Source: Catalinimonas alkaloidigena
Lineage (GTDB): Bacteria; Bacteroidota; Bacteroidia; Cytophagales; Flexibacteraceae
Assembly: GCF_900100765.1 (NCBI RefSeq)
Contig: NZ_FNFO01000002.1
Span: forward strand, 496,001 to 560,000
DNA length: 64,000 bases
Direction of reading: 5' to 3'
Both the position numbers and the translations under genes were made by a program. Positions 1 through 9,565 of this stretch are shown here, one piece after another. The notes beneath the pieces were generated by a model that worked only from the letters and a program-made list of their open reading frames with translations, was not told the origin of the DNA and made no database searches. Position 1 is the first letter of the stretch. Each line of letters opens with the position of its first letter.

Positions 1-1
1 C

Positions 2-1621
2 AACCGCGAACGGATGAAAGCCGACCTCCGCGTGCAACAGGTCGAATACGACAAGCTCCGCGAGCTGGACACCGCCAAGTCGCGCTTTTTTACCAACATC
101 TCGCACGAGTTCCGCACGCCGCTGACGCTAATCGGAGGAACGCTGGAACAGCTGATGCTTCAGGAGCCCGACGCCGAAGAACGGCAGGCCGATTACCGGA
201 TCATCAACCACCATACGAACCGGATTCTGCAACTGATCAACCAACTGCTGGATCTGGCGAAGCTGGAGGCAGGTAGCCTGACGACCGAGACGCGGCCGGT
301 AGAAATCCAGGGCGTACTCAAAATGCTGGCCGGGTCGTTCGTGTCGCTTGCCGAAGGGCGGGGGATCGTCTACCGCTATAGCCTGCCGGAGTTTCAGCAC
401 TGGGTGATGCTCGATTCCGACAAGCTGGAGAAGATCGTCACCAACCTGTTGTCCAATGCCTTCAAATTCACGTCGGTCGGCGGGCAGGTGGTGCTGACGG
501 CACAACTGGAACTGACCGGGCCCGCGCAGAGCTTGTTGCAGGTGAGCGTCGCCGATACGGGCGTGGGCATTCCGCCGGAACAACTGGCGCGCATCTTCGA
601 TCGGTTCTATCAGGTCGATGCTTCGTCGACCCGCTCGTACGAAGGCGCAGGCATCGGCCTGGCCCTGACGCGCGAACTGCTGGAACTCCTGTCGGGGCAG
701 ATTGCGGTCGAAAGTGCACCCGGCGAGGGCACCACGTTCCGAGTGACCCTTCCTCTGGCCAATGCGCCGGTTGCAGGCGAAGTGTTGCCCGATGGTGACA
801 GAATCCCCACACGGCACACGGTACACGCCACGCCACCTGCGTTGCCGCCGCCCGTGGTGGCCGAGGGCGCGTCGGCACACATGCTGGTGGTGGAAGACAA
901 CCCTGACCTGCGGCAGTTTCTGACCCGGAATCTGTCCAAACGGTGGCAGGTGATAGAAGCGCCGGACGGAAACACAGGACTGCAGTATGCGCTGGAGCTG
1001 ATCCCCGACCTGGTGGTGGCCGACGTGATGATGCCGGGAATGAACGGTTACGAACTGTGCCACGCCCTGAAACAGGACGAACGTACCAGCCACATTCCGG
1101 TGATTTTGCTGACGGCCCGCGCCGACCTGGAAAGCAAGCTGGAGGGACTGGACACGGGGGCCGACGATTACCTGACCAAGCCGTTTAAACTGGAAGAACT
1201 GGAGCTGCGCATCCGCAACTTATTGGAGCAGCGCCGCCTGTTGCGGGAGCGTTTCAGCAAGCGGGTGACCCTGGAACCTACGGAAGAGACGATCACCTCG
1301 ATCGACGAGCAGTTTCTGCAGAAAGCGCTGGCGCTGGTGGAAGAAAACATGAGCAACACCGAGTTCGACGTGGAAACGTTCGGGCAGGAAATCGGCATGA
1401 GTCGCTCGAACCTGCACCGCAAACTCACCGCCCTGACGGGACAAAGCACCAGCGAATTTATCCGGACGTTGCGCCTCAAAAAGGCCGCCAGCCTCTTGCG
1501 CCAGCAGGGCGGCAACATCAGCGAAATTTCGATGCTGGTCGGCTTCAACAGCCAGTCGTACTTTACCAAACGCTTCCGCGAGCACTTCGGCAAAACACCC
1601 TCCGAATTTATGGAAGAGTAG
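2..1621 (+). CDS. hybrid sensor histidine kinase / response regulator with AraC output domain (5' truncated)
   Basis: The reading frame is open to the window edge, so the N-terminal sensor part is missing; numbering here is from the Met codon at 14. Visible domains are a HisKA helix with ISHEFRTPL (phospho-acceptor His about residue 31), an HATPase domain with DTGVGIPP and GAGIGLAL, a receiver domain starting at HMLVVEDNPDL with its Asp in ADVMMPG (about 337) and Lys in LTKPF, and a C-terminal AraC-type helix-turn-helix ending at FGKTPSEFMEE. This order is that of Bacteroidota hybrid two-component systems, which usually sense a sugar ligand and activate a carbohydrate locus. The GH43-like gene nearby is a possible target, but that is inference. 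Confidence 0.93.
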   Translation, partial: NRERMKADLRVQQVEYDKLRELDTAKSRFFTNISHEFRTPLTLIGGTLEQLMLQEPDAEERQADYRIINHHTNRILQLINQLLDLAKLEAGSLTTETRPVEIQGVLKMLAGSFVSLAEGRGIVYRYSLPEFQHWVMLDSDKLEKIVTNLLSNAFKFTSVGGQVVLTAQLELTGPAQSLLQVSVADTGVGIPPEQLARIFDRFYQVDASSTRSYEGAGIGLALTRELLELLSGQIAVESAPGEGTTFRVTLPLANAPVAGEVLPDGDRIPTRHTVHATPPALPPPVVAEGASAHMLVVEDNPDLRQFLTRNLSKRWQVIEAPDGNTGLQYALELIPDLVVADVMMPGMNGYELCHALKQDERTSHIPVILLTARADLESKLEGLDTGADDYLTKPFKLEELELRIRNLLEQRRLLRERFSKRVTLEPTEETITSIDEQFLQKALALVEENMSNTEFDVETFGQEIGMSRSNLHRKLTALTGQSTSEFIRTLRLKKAASLLRQQGGNISEISMLVGFNSQSYFTKRFREHFGKTPSEFMEE

Positions 1622-1689
1622 CGCTATTGGGGCGGATTGCGGGATGGGGAAGAAATGCACTTCGTCAGTGCGAGCTGCACCTGCGCAGG

Positions 1690-2055
1690 TCACCACAGCA
1701 GCAGGTTGCGGAGGGCCAGGAGTAGCATGATCGTTTGCAGGACCAGGACAAGGACCAGGGAAAAACGCAGGTACTTTTTTCGGTAAGGTAGCTTTCGGTA
1801 CGGCAGCAGACTGATCAGGGTGCCGAGCAGAAAACCGATGAGCGGCAGGCCAAACAAGGCCGTGCGTGCCGCTGCTTGTTTCACTTCCCCCGCGGTGACG
1901 ATCTGCCCACTGAGGTGCCGCCCCTCGCCCACGTCCACGTACCGCACCAGAATGAAGTTCGTCAAGGCCAGGGCGATGATACCAATCAGCAACCATCTGG
2001 TGCCGCGCACAGAGAAAGCAGCAGGAGGTTCGGACCCGGAGCGGCGCATCGTCAT
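1690..2055 (-). CDS. small hypothetical membrane protein
   Basis: The product has 121 residues. It shows a hydrophobic stretch at about 21-37 (WLLIGIIALALTNFILV), a second at about 68-84 and a third near the C-terminus (FSLVLVLVLQTIMLLLAL), separated by a basic RKLPYRKKY segment, so about three membrane spans. No family is recognised. It starts 5 bases after the stop of the FMN-binding protein gene on the same strand, which suggests it is the last gene of a three-gene operon. The length and the clean hydrophobic pattern favour a real gene. Confidence 0.68.
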   Translation of the reverse strand: MTMRRSGSEPPAAFSVRGTRWLLIGIIALALTNFILVRYVDVGEGRHLSGQIVTAGEVKQAAARTALFGLPLIGFLLGTLISLLPYRKLPYRKKYLRFSLVLVLVLQTIMLLLALRNLLLW

Positions 2056-2060
2056 GGGGA

Positions 2061-2762
2061 TTATGCCTGATCACGAGAGGGATCTTCGGCTGAGGCGCCG
2101 GAAGAAGGGCCTTGCTTCGGATACAGCGCCGCTACACTGGCCGGTGTCGGCAGGGGCGTTTCCATCGCCGGATCGGGCTGGACCGGACCGAAGGTCGTGT
2201 GCATCGGCACCACGCCCGCCCAGATCGGCAGCGCATAATCTTCGGGTTCGTCGCCGGGGTCGCCTGTCCGAATCTTGGCCGATGCTTCTTCGATTTGCAC
2301 CCGCACCACCGATGTTGCCTTCAGTTCCTTCGCATTGGGCAGCCGTACTTCTTCCCAACGGCCTTTCAGAATCTGTTCGGACACCACCGCCAACGCGTGC
2401 ATCTTTTCGTCGTCGGGCACCAGCGTTGCCGTACCGAACACCACCACCGAGCGGTAGTTCATGCTGTGGTGAAACGCCGACCGCGCCAGCACCAGGCCAT
2501 CCACGTGGGTGACCGTCACGCAGATCGGGAGCCCCCGTTGCAACTGCTGCAGCATTCGGCTGGTGGTCGCCCCGTGTAGATAGAGCGTGTCGTTTTCCCG
2601 GCCGTAAATCGTGGGAATAACAAACGGCTGCTGGTCAACGGCAAAGCCCACGTGGGCGATGCATCCGGCATCCAAAATACTGTAGACCGTGGCGGCATCG
2701 TACGCACCGCGTTTCGGAATGCGCTTGACTTTGCTGCGCGCAGAGGGGGTAAATTGTTCCAT
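2061..2762 (-). CDS. pyridoxamine 5'-phosphate oxidase-family FMN-binding protein
   Basis: A 233-residue protein whose N-terminal two thirds match the split-barrel flavin-binding family related to NimA-type proteins: KVKRIPKRGAYD at the start, then the barrel strands PFVIPTIYGRENDTLYLHGA, and HHSMNYRSVVVFGTA. Members bind FMN (some bind F420 or haem), and the substrate cannot be read from the sequence. The C-terminal 40 residues are proline-rich and probably disordered. The ATG directly abuts the stop codon of the upstream GH43-like gene, so the two are probably translated from one mRNA. Confidence 0.85.
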   Translation of the reverse strand: MEQFTPSARSKVKRIPKRGAYDAATVYSILDAGCIAHVGFAVDQQPFVIPTIYGRENDTLYLHGATTSRMLQQLQRGLPICVTVTHVDGLVLARSAFHHSMNYRSVVVFGTATLVPDDEKMHALAVVSEQILKGRWEEVRLPNAKELKATSVVRVQIEEASAKIRTGDPGDEPEDYALPIWAGVVPMHTTFGPVQPDPAMETPLPTPASVAALYPKQGPSSGASAEDPSRDQA

Positions 2763-3713
2763 TTACTCGGCAGAAACAGGCAGGGCCTGCTGAAGGGTTT
2801 CAAATTCGCTGGCGGAGACTTTAAAGATGGTGCCGTGGCGCGTCCCGTTAGAAAAATGCACCCGGTCGGAAATATCGGTCCAGTGTTCCAGATCGTCCGA
2901 CTGCACGGCCCCCATGCGGTGATCGCGGTATTTGTCAAAATAGACCGTCCATTTGCCGTCGAGCCGGATGGCCGTCGGGCCCTCGGCCCAGTAGTCGCCG
3001 GTGATGGGGGCGCTGGCCGGTCCCCAGCCTCGGGTAAGTTTTCGGCTGTAGGCCACTTTCAGGTTCTTCTGCGGTGGCGTGCGCGTTTCGTCTTTCAGGA
3101 ACATGACGTACCGCTTGCCCGTCCGGTGAATGGTCGCGTCGATCACGTTGAAACCCGGATCGTACAGCAGTTTTGTGTCGCTGAACTTCTGGAAGTCTTT
3201 TGTGGTGACGTAATACATCCGGTGGTTGTATTTCTCGTCGCCCGCGGCCTGCGTTTCCGGAAAGCGTCCGGGAATGGTCGTGGCCCAGTAAATCAGGTAT
3301 TCTTTGCGTGGCTGGTCGTAATAAAGCTCGGGCGCCCAGGTATTCAGGGCCGTGGGGTGCAGGGCCATCACGGGCAGAAACCGCTGCTCCGACCAGTGGA
3401 TCAGGTCCGGCGAACTAGCGTAGCCGATGCCCCGGTCGTTCCAACTCACCGTCCAGACCATGTGGAAGTTGCCGTCGGCGCCGCGAATAATGCAGGGGTC
3501 GCGCATCAGCTTGTCGTCGCTGACGGTGGGGGTGAGGAAAGGTTGATCGTCGTTCAGCGCCGTGAACGTGTAACCATCGCGGCTGTAGGCCAGGTGCAGG
3601 CCGTCTTCGCCGTTGCCTTTAAAATACGAAAACAGGTAAACGCTGTCGGGCGTGGCCTGTCCGTACCCAAAACTACTGAGGCTAAAAAGTAAAACGGAAA
3701 GAAGGTATTTCAT
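2763..3713 (-). CDS. secreted glycoside hydrolase family 43-like protein
   Basis: A 316-residue protein. The start at MKYLLSVLLFSLSSFGYGQ was chosen over the longer frame because it opens a typical signal peptide. The rest reads as a five-bladed beta-propeller of the GH43/GH32 superfamily, with candidate acidic residues in RDPCII (Asp72), NVIDATI (Asp192) and WAEGPTA (Glu244), the usual Asp-Asp-Glu arrangement. Such enzymes release arabinose, xylose or galactose from plant polysaccharides; specificity is not visible. It heads an operon with the FMN-binding and membrane proteins. It is divergent from enolase. Confidence 0.82.
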   Translation of the reverse strand: MKYLLSVLLFSLSSFGYGQATPDSVYLFSYFKGNGEDGLHLAYSRDGYTFTALNDDQPFLTPTVSDDKLMRDPCIIRGADGNFHMVWTVSWNDRGIGYASSPDLIHWSEQRFLPVMALHPTALNTWAPELYYDQPRKEYLIYWATTIPGRFPETQAAGDEKYNHRMYYVTTKDFQKFSDTKLLYDPGFNVIDATIHRTGKRYVMFLKDETRTPPQKNLKVAYSRKLTRGWGPASAPITGDYWAEGPTAIRLDGKWTVYFDKYRDHRMGAVQSDDLEHWTDISDRVHFSNGTRHGTIFKVSASEFETLQQALPVSAE

Positions 3714-3741
3714 GCAAAGGGAGAAGTAAGCTGCCAAATAA

Positions 3742-5205
<1,464 letters not shown>

Positions 5206-5221
5206 GCATCAGTGCTGCACG

Positions 5222-5252
5222 AAAAAGCCGCTTCCTACGAAGCGGCTTTTTT
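5222..5252 (+). terminator. intrinsic terminator of eno
   Basis: A 13-base stem (AAAAAGCCGCTTC / GAAGCGGCTTTTT) with a 4-base loop is followed by a T-rich run, 17 bases after the eno stop. Confidence 0.92.
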
Positions 5253-5383
5253 ATTTTCTGGGGTGCCCCAACCCACAAGGTGCTGGCAGAGGCTTAACGT
5301 ATTGATTATCTGAAAGGTAAACACAGCTCCGCAGAATTGGGTACCTTGCAGGAATTTATCACCTATATTGACAACTATAGATT

Positions 5384-5815
5384 ATGGCACAAGCGAAATC
5401 AGGAGACACCGTAAAGGTTCACTATACAGGTCGGTTGCAGGATGGCACCACGTTCGATTCGTCCATTCCTCGGCAGGAGCCGCTGGAGTTTACGCTCGGC
5501 GGTGGGCAGATGATCAAAGGATTTGATGCCGCTGTACACGGCATGGAAACCGGCCAGTCGAAGACGGTCGAAATTCCCGCTGCGGAAGCCTATGGTACCG
5601 TGCGCGAAGACATGATCATGACGCTGGACCGCCAGCAGGTGCCGCCAGATATCAACCCCGAAGTGGGTCAGCAACTGGCGATGCAAGACCAGAACGGCCG
5701 CCAGATTCCCGTCGTTGTGACAGATATCAACGACAGCAGCATCACGCTCGACGCCAACCACCCGCTGGCCGGGAAAGACCTCATTTTCGAGATTCAATTG
5801 GTAGAGATCGTCTGA
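5384..5815 (+). CDS. FKBP-type peptidyl-prolyl cis-trans isomerase, SlyD-like
   Basis: A 143-residue cytoplasmic protein with no signal peptide. The FKBP half is clear: VKVHYTGRLQDGTTFDSS, then LGGGQMIKGFDAAVHGMETG. The segment from about 70 to 125 (AYGTVREDMIMTLDRQQVP to ANHPLAGKDLIFEIQLVEI) is the insert-in-flap chaperone domain of SlyD-type proteins, with the hallmark NHPLAGK. The metal-binding His-rich tail of E. coli SlyD is absent. Likely role: catalysing proline isomerisation in folding proteins. It is monocistronic between two terminators. Confidence 0.95.
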   Translation: MAQAKSGDTVKVHYTGRLQDGTTFDSSIPRQEPLEFTLGGGQMIKGFDAAVHGMETGQSKTVEIPAAEAYGTVREDMIMTLDRQQVPPDINPEVGQQLAMQDQNGRQIPVVVTDINDSSITLDANHPLAGKDLIFEIQLVEIV

Positions 5816-5835
5816 TCCTGCCTTAACTTCTTACC

Positions 5836-5871
5836 AAGCGGCTCCTTTCTTCGGGAAGGGCCGCTTTTTTT
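5836..5871 (+). terminator. intrinsic terminator after FKBP gene
   Basis: AAGCGGC at 5836-5842 pairs with GCCGCTT near 5861-5867, and the inner CCTTTC/GGAAGG pairs close over a TTCG-type loop. A run of T follows. Confidence 0.88.
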
Positions 5872-5981
5872 ATGGCCGCACCGCGAAATTCGCTCCGATG
5901 CAGAAACCGCGCGAGATTAGAATCGTATTAGAATTGCTTGTATAAGGATACTTCTTGGAACAAAGAGATTGCTTTTTGGTA

Positions 5982-6005
5982 TAGTAGTATTGCTACTAAT
6001 TAGTA
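5982..6005. promoter_or_regulatory. overlapping inverted repeats before the secretion-like operon
   Basis: TAGTAG (5982-5987) and CTACTA (5993-5998) form one inverted repeat with a 5-base spacer. TACTAATTAGTA (5994-6005) is a perfect 12-base palindrome sharing the TACTA half. The block ends 6 bases before the start codon of the ABC gene. It could be an operator or a hairpin masking the translation start; its function is not shown. Confidence 0.45.
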
Positions 6006-6011
6006 ATCCCG

Positions 6012-8171
6012 ATGATCGAGACGGCTATTCACCGGTTGGTGGAACTTGTTCGCCAGGAAGAGGCACCGGCGATCGAGAAACCTGCCTTGTCCCCTACGTG
6101 CGATGTTCATTCGCTGGAGTCCCTTATTGCCGGTCTGGCAGAGCGGGCCGAGCAAGTGTCGTTGCGCATCCTGCGACACCACATACCGCGCACACTTTTC
6201 CGGCAGCACGTCGTGCGGGCCGATTTCCCGGTTGTGGCCTTCGTGCAGGAAGGCGAGCGGTGGGCGCCCGTCATTTTCACACACGATAAAGAAACACAGG
6301 CATTTCAGTACACCGACATCGGGGAGATGCCCCGCGCGGTCGATGCCGAACTGTTGCGGAACCTGCACGCCGACGACCACGATCAGGTGCTGTACCTGGC
6401 GGTGTTTGCGCACGAAACGCTGGTAAGCGAAGAAGATGCCTCGGGGGTGGCCAAAGTGCTGAAGCCGGTGCAGCGCTTTTACCGCATGCTGAAAGCGGAG
6501 CGGCGCGACATCACCTACATCTACATCTACGCCATTGCGGCGGGACTGATCACGCTTTCGTTGCCGCTGGGCATTCAGGCCATCATCGGTTTGATCTCGG
6601 GCGGGCTGGTGTTTAACTCGGTCGTGGTGTTGATTTCGCTCGTGATCGTGGGCGTTTTTCTGAGTGGCGCCTTGCAGGTGATGCAGCTGACGCTGGTCGA
6701 AATTTTGCAGCGCCGGTTGTTTGCCAAAGCGGCGTTCGAGTTTTCGTACCGGGTGCCGCGGGTAAAGCTGGAAGCGTGGAACGGCCACCATCCGCCGGAG
6801 CTGATGAACCGGTTCTTCGACGTGGTGACGGTGCAAAAGGGGTTGCCCAAGGTCCTGATCGAACTGACGGCTGCAGCCCTGCAAATTCTGTTCGGCCTGG
6901 TGCTGCTGGCCTTTTACCACCCCTTCTTCGTATTTTTTGGGTTGGCCCTGCTGCTCTACCTCTTTCTGATCTTTTACTTCACGGGCACCAAAGGCCTGGA
7001 AACCAGCCTGACGGAATCGAAGTACAAGTACCGCATTGCCTACTGGCTACAAGAGCTGGCCCGCAACGTGACGACGTTCAAGCTGACGGGGCGCAGCAAC
7101 CTGGCTTTGCAAAAAACCGATCATCTGCTCGACGGTTACCTGCGCTACCGCAAGAAGCACTTCAAGGTGTTGCTGACGCAGTTTATCAACATCGTCACGT
7201 TCAAGACCATCATCACAGGTAGCCTGCTGGTGCTGGGTACCCTGTTGGTCGTCGACCGGCAGATTACCCTCGGGCAGTTTGTGGCTTCGGAGGTGATCAT
7301 CGTGTTGATTCTGGGCGCGGTCGAAAAGACCATCCTCAGCATGGAGACGATCTACGACACGCTGACGGGCGTGGAAAAAATTGCGCAGGTGACCGATTTG
7401 CCTCTGGAACGCCTCAACGGCATTGGCCTGCCCTCTTCCAAGCAAGACACCACGCCGGGTCTGCAGTTGCAGGTGCGGAAACTCCGCTATACCGAAGAGC
7501 ACCAGCATGAAGTGTTGTTAGACAACCTATCGTTCGACCTGCAGCCCGGCGAGCGGCTGGCGCTGGCAGGTTTTGATTCGAGCGGGAAAGAAGCGCTGCT
7601 CCGCATCTTGGCGGGGGTGCAGACCCATTTTGAGGGCGACGTGCGCTTCGATGGCGTTTCGGCCCGCGACGTGTACCTGCCCGACCTCCGGCATTACGTG
7701 AGCAAGAACGTATCGCGCGACGACCTGTTTAACGGTACGCTGCTCGAAAACATCACCCTGGGCAAACCACAGATCAGCTATCAGGACGTGCGTTGGGCCA
7801 TGAGCCAGACCCGCCTCGACGAAGAGGTCGGCGCCCTGCCCGAGGGACTGGAAACCGAACTGTTGCCCGGCGGGCGGAACCTGCCCCCGGCAGTTGCCAG
7901 CCGCATCATGCTGGCGCGTTGCATTGTGTCGCGGCCCCGGCTCCTGATCCTGAACGATTTTCTTCAGGCCCTGGATCGGCGTTCCAAGCAGGAGATGATC
8001 GCCATGCTGACGGACTCGCGCCATCCGTGGTCGTTGTTGTGCGTGTCGAACGATCCGACGGTGCTGGCCGCGTGCGACCGGGTGCTGATCCTCCACGAAG
8101 GCGCGCTGGTGGCCGAGGGCACCTACGAAGCATTGCACCAACAACAGAATCCATTCTTACAACAACTGTAG
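6012..8171 (+). CDS. type I secretion-like ABC protein with degenerate ATPase domain
   Basis: A 719-residue HlyB-type half-transporter. Residues 1-165 form an N-terminal domain reminiscent of the C39-like domain of HlyB. Residues about 175-445 carry the membrane spans, and about 485-719 form the nucleotide-binding domain. Every ATPase motif is altered: Walker A reads GFDSSGKE (Glu for Ser/Thr), the Q-loop region reads VSKN, the LSGGQ signature is replaced by LPPAV, Walker B ends in ILND instead of DE, and the switch His is replaced in CVSNDPT. It is first of three genes with a HlyD-type adaptor and a TolC-type channel. As read, it cannot hydrolyse ATP normally; it may pair with an active subunit encoded elsewhere. 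Confidence 0.85.
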   Translation: MIETAIHRLVELVRQEEAPAIEKPALSPTCDVHSLESLIAGLAERAEQVSLRILRHHIPRTLFRQHVVRADFPVVAFVQEGERWAPVIFTHDKETQAFQYTDIGEMPRAVDAELLRNLHADDHDQVLYLAVFAHETLVSEEDASGVAKVLKPVQRFYRMLKAERRDITYIYIYAIAAGLITLSLPLGIQAIIGLISGGLVFNSVVVLISLVIVGVFLSGALQVMQLTLVEILQRRLFAKAAFEFSYRVPRVKLEAWNGHHPPELMNRFFDVVTVQKGLPKVLIELTAAALQILFGLVLLAFYHPFFVFFGLALLLYLFLIFYFTGTKGLETSLTESKYKYRIAYWLQELARNVTTFKLTGRSNLALQKTDHLLDGYLRYRKKHFKVLLTQFINIVTFKTIITGSLLVLGTLLVVDRQITLGQFVASEVIIVLILGAVEKTILSMETIYDTLTGVEKIAQVTDLPLERLNGIGLPSSKQDTTPGLQLQVRKLRYTEEHQHEVLLDNLSFDLQPGERLALAGFDSSGKEALLRILAGVQTHFEGDVRFDGVSARDVYLPDLRHYVSKNVSRDDLFNGTLLENITLGKPQISYQDVRWAMSQTRLDEEVGALPEGLETELLPGGRNLPPAVASRIMLARCIVSRPRLLILNDFLQALDRRSKQEMIAMLTDSRHPWSLLCVSNDPTVLAACDRVLILHEGALVAEGTYEALHQQQNPFLQQL

Positions 8172-8197
8172 CTCGTCATTTTCTAACGCAGTAACCC

Positions 8198-9565
8198 ATG
8201 TTAAATCTGTCAAAAGAGCGGGTAAACGATCCGCTGGCGCAGTACGAACTACAAACCATGAATACCCTGCATACCCCGCGGGTAGGGCGTGTGTTGGCGT
8301 ATTGGATCATCGGCATCTTCAGTCTGCTCATCATCTGTCTGTTTCTGCCCTGGCAGCAGAACATCACCGGCACGGGGCAGATTACGGCCCTCACCCCGCA
8401 AGACCGCCCGCAGATGGTGCCCGCGGTAATTGCAGGCCGTATTCTGGAATGGAAAGTGCGCGAAGGCCAGTTTGTGGAGGCGGGCGATACCCTGCTGCAG
8501 CTCGGCGAAGTAAAAACCGAATACTTTGATCCGGCACTACTGACCCGCACGGCCGAACAGCTGGACGCCAAGCAGGAGGCCATCGCGGCGACGCGCGAGC
8601 AGATCGAAGCGATGAACGTGAACCTGAACGCGCTGCAACAGGGGCTGGATATCAGTCTGGAAAAGGCCCGTAATAAAGTCACGCAGGTGCGGCTGAAGGT
8701 TGTGAGCGACAGCACCGACCTGGAAAACGAGCGTGTGCAGTACGCCATTGCCCAGCGGCAGTTCAACGGGTACGACAGCCTCTACCGCAAAGGGCTGGTG
8801 TCGCTGACGGCTTACGAAAGCCGCCGGCAGAAGCTCCAAGAAACCGCTGCCAAAGTGGTATCGCAGGAAAACAAGCTGCTGGAAACCCGGCAGGAACTGA
8901 TCAACGCGCGCCTGCAACTCACGTCGCTGCAGGCCGAATACCGCGATAAAATCTCGAAGACGGTGGCCGAACGCGCCGCCAAGGAAGTTTACCTAGCGGG
9001 TGCCCAAGCCGAATATAGCAAGTTGCGGAACTACTACGCTAACCTGGAGATTCGCCGAGATCAATACTTCGTGACGGCCCCGCAGACCGGCTACGTGGTG
9101 CGGGCGCTGAAAACGGGCGTCGGCGAAACGTTAAAAGAAGGCGATCCGGTGGTGACCATCATGCCCGATCAGCCCGACGTGGCGGCCGAAATCTACGTTC
9201 GCCCGATGGACGTTCCCCTGTTGCACATTGGCAACCCGGTGCGGCTGGAGTTCGACGGCTGGCCGGCGCTTCAATTCTCGGGCTGGCCGAGTGTGGCCGT
9301 CGGTACCTTTGGCGGTCGCGTTGCCGTAATCGATTATGTGAACAGTGCGAATGGGAAGTATCGGGTGCTGGTCACGCCGGACCCGAACGAAGAGCCCTGG
9401 CCGGCGCAGTTGCGCCAGGGATCGGGCGTATACGGATGGGCCATGCTGAACGAAGTGCCCATCTGGTACGAACTCTGGCGGCAGCTGAACGGCTTCCCGC
9501 CCAGCCTGGAAAATATGCCCGACGCCAAAACCGCAGCCGTAGAGAAAACCCCGACCGAGAAATGA
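8198..9565 (+). CDS. HlyD-family periplasmic adaptor (membrane fusion protein)
   Basis: 455 residues. A short cytoplasmic start is followed by one membrane anchor (AYWIIGIFSLLIICLFLPW, about 34-52), a biotinyl-lipoyl half-motif (IAGRILEWKVREGQFVEAGDTLLQL), a long alpha-helical coiled-coil hairpin at about 110-290, the second lipoyl half (APQTGYVVRALKTGVGETLKEGDPV) and a beta-barrel C-terminus. Such adaptors bridge an inner-membrane ABC protein to a TolC channel. It follows the ABC gene by 26 bases and overlaps tolC by ATGA. Confidence 0.93.
   Translation: MLNLSKERVNDPLAQYELQTMNTLHTPRVGRVLAYWIIGIFSLLIICLFLPWQQNITGTGQITALTPQDRPQMVPAVIAGRILEWKVREGQFVEAGDTLLQLGEVKTEYFDPALLTRTAEQLDAKQEAIAATREQIEAMNVNLNALQQGLDISLEKARNKVTQVRLKVVSDSTDLENERVQYAIAQRQFNGYDSLYRKGLVSLTAYESRRQKLQETAAKVVSQENKLLETRQELINARLQLTSLQAEYRDKISKTVAERAAKEVYLAGAQAEYSKLRNYYANLEIRRDQYFVTAPQTGYVVRALKTGVGETLKEGDPVVTIMPDQPDVAAEIYVRPMDVPLLHIGNPVRLEFDGWPALQFSGWPSVAVGTFGGRVAVIDYVNSANGKYRVLVTPDPNEEPWPAQLRQGSGVYGWAMLNEVPIWYELWRQLNGFPPSLENMPDAKTAAVEKTPTEK

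Noticed and set aside
5969-6289. Hydrophobic-looking frame starting in the region upstream of the ABC gene
   Set aside because: It runs out of frame into the ABC gene, with a non-protein-like composition after the first 12 codons; the hydrophobic start is probably due to the AT-rich inverted repeats.
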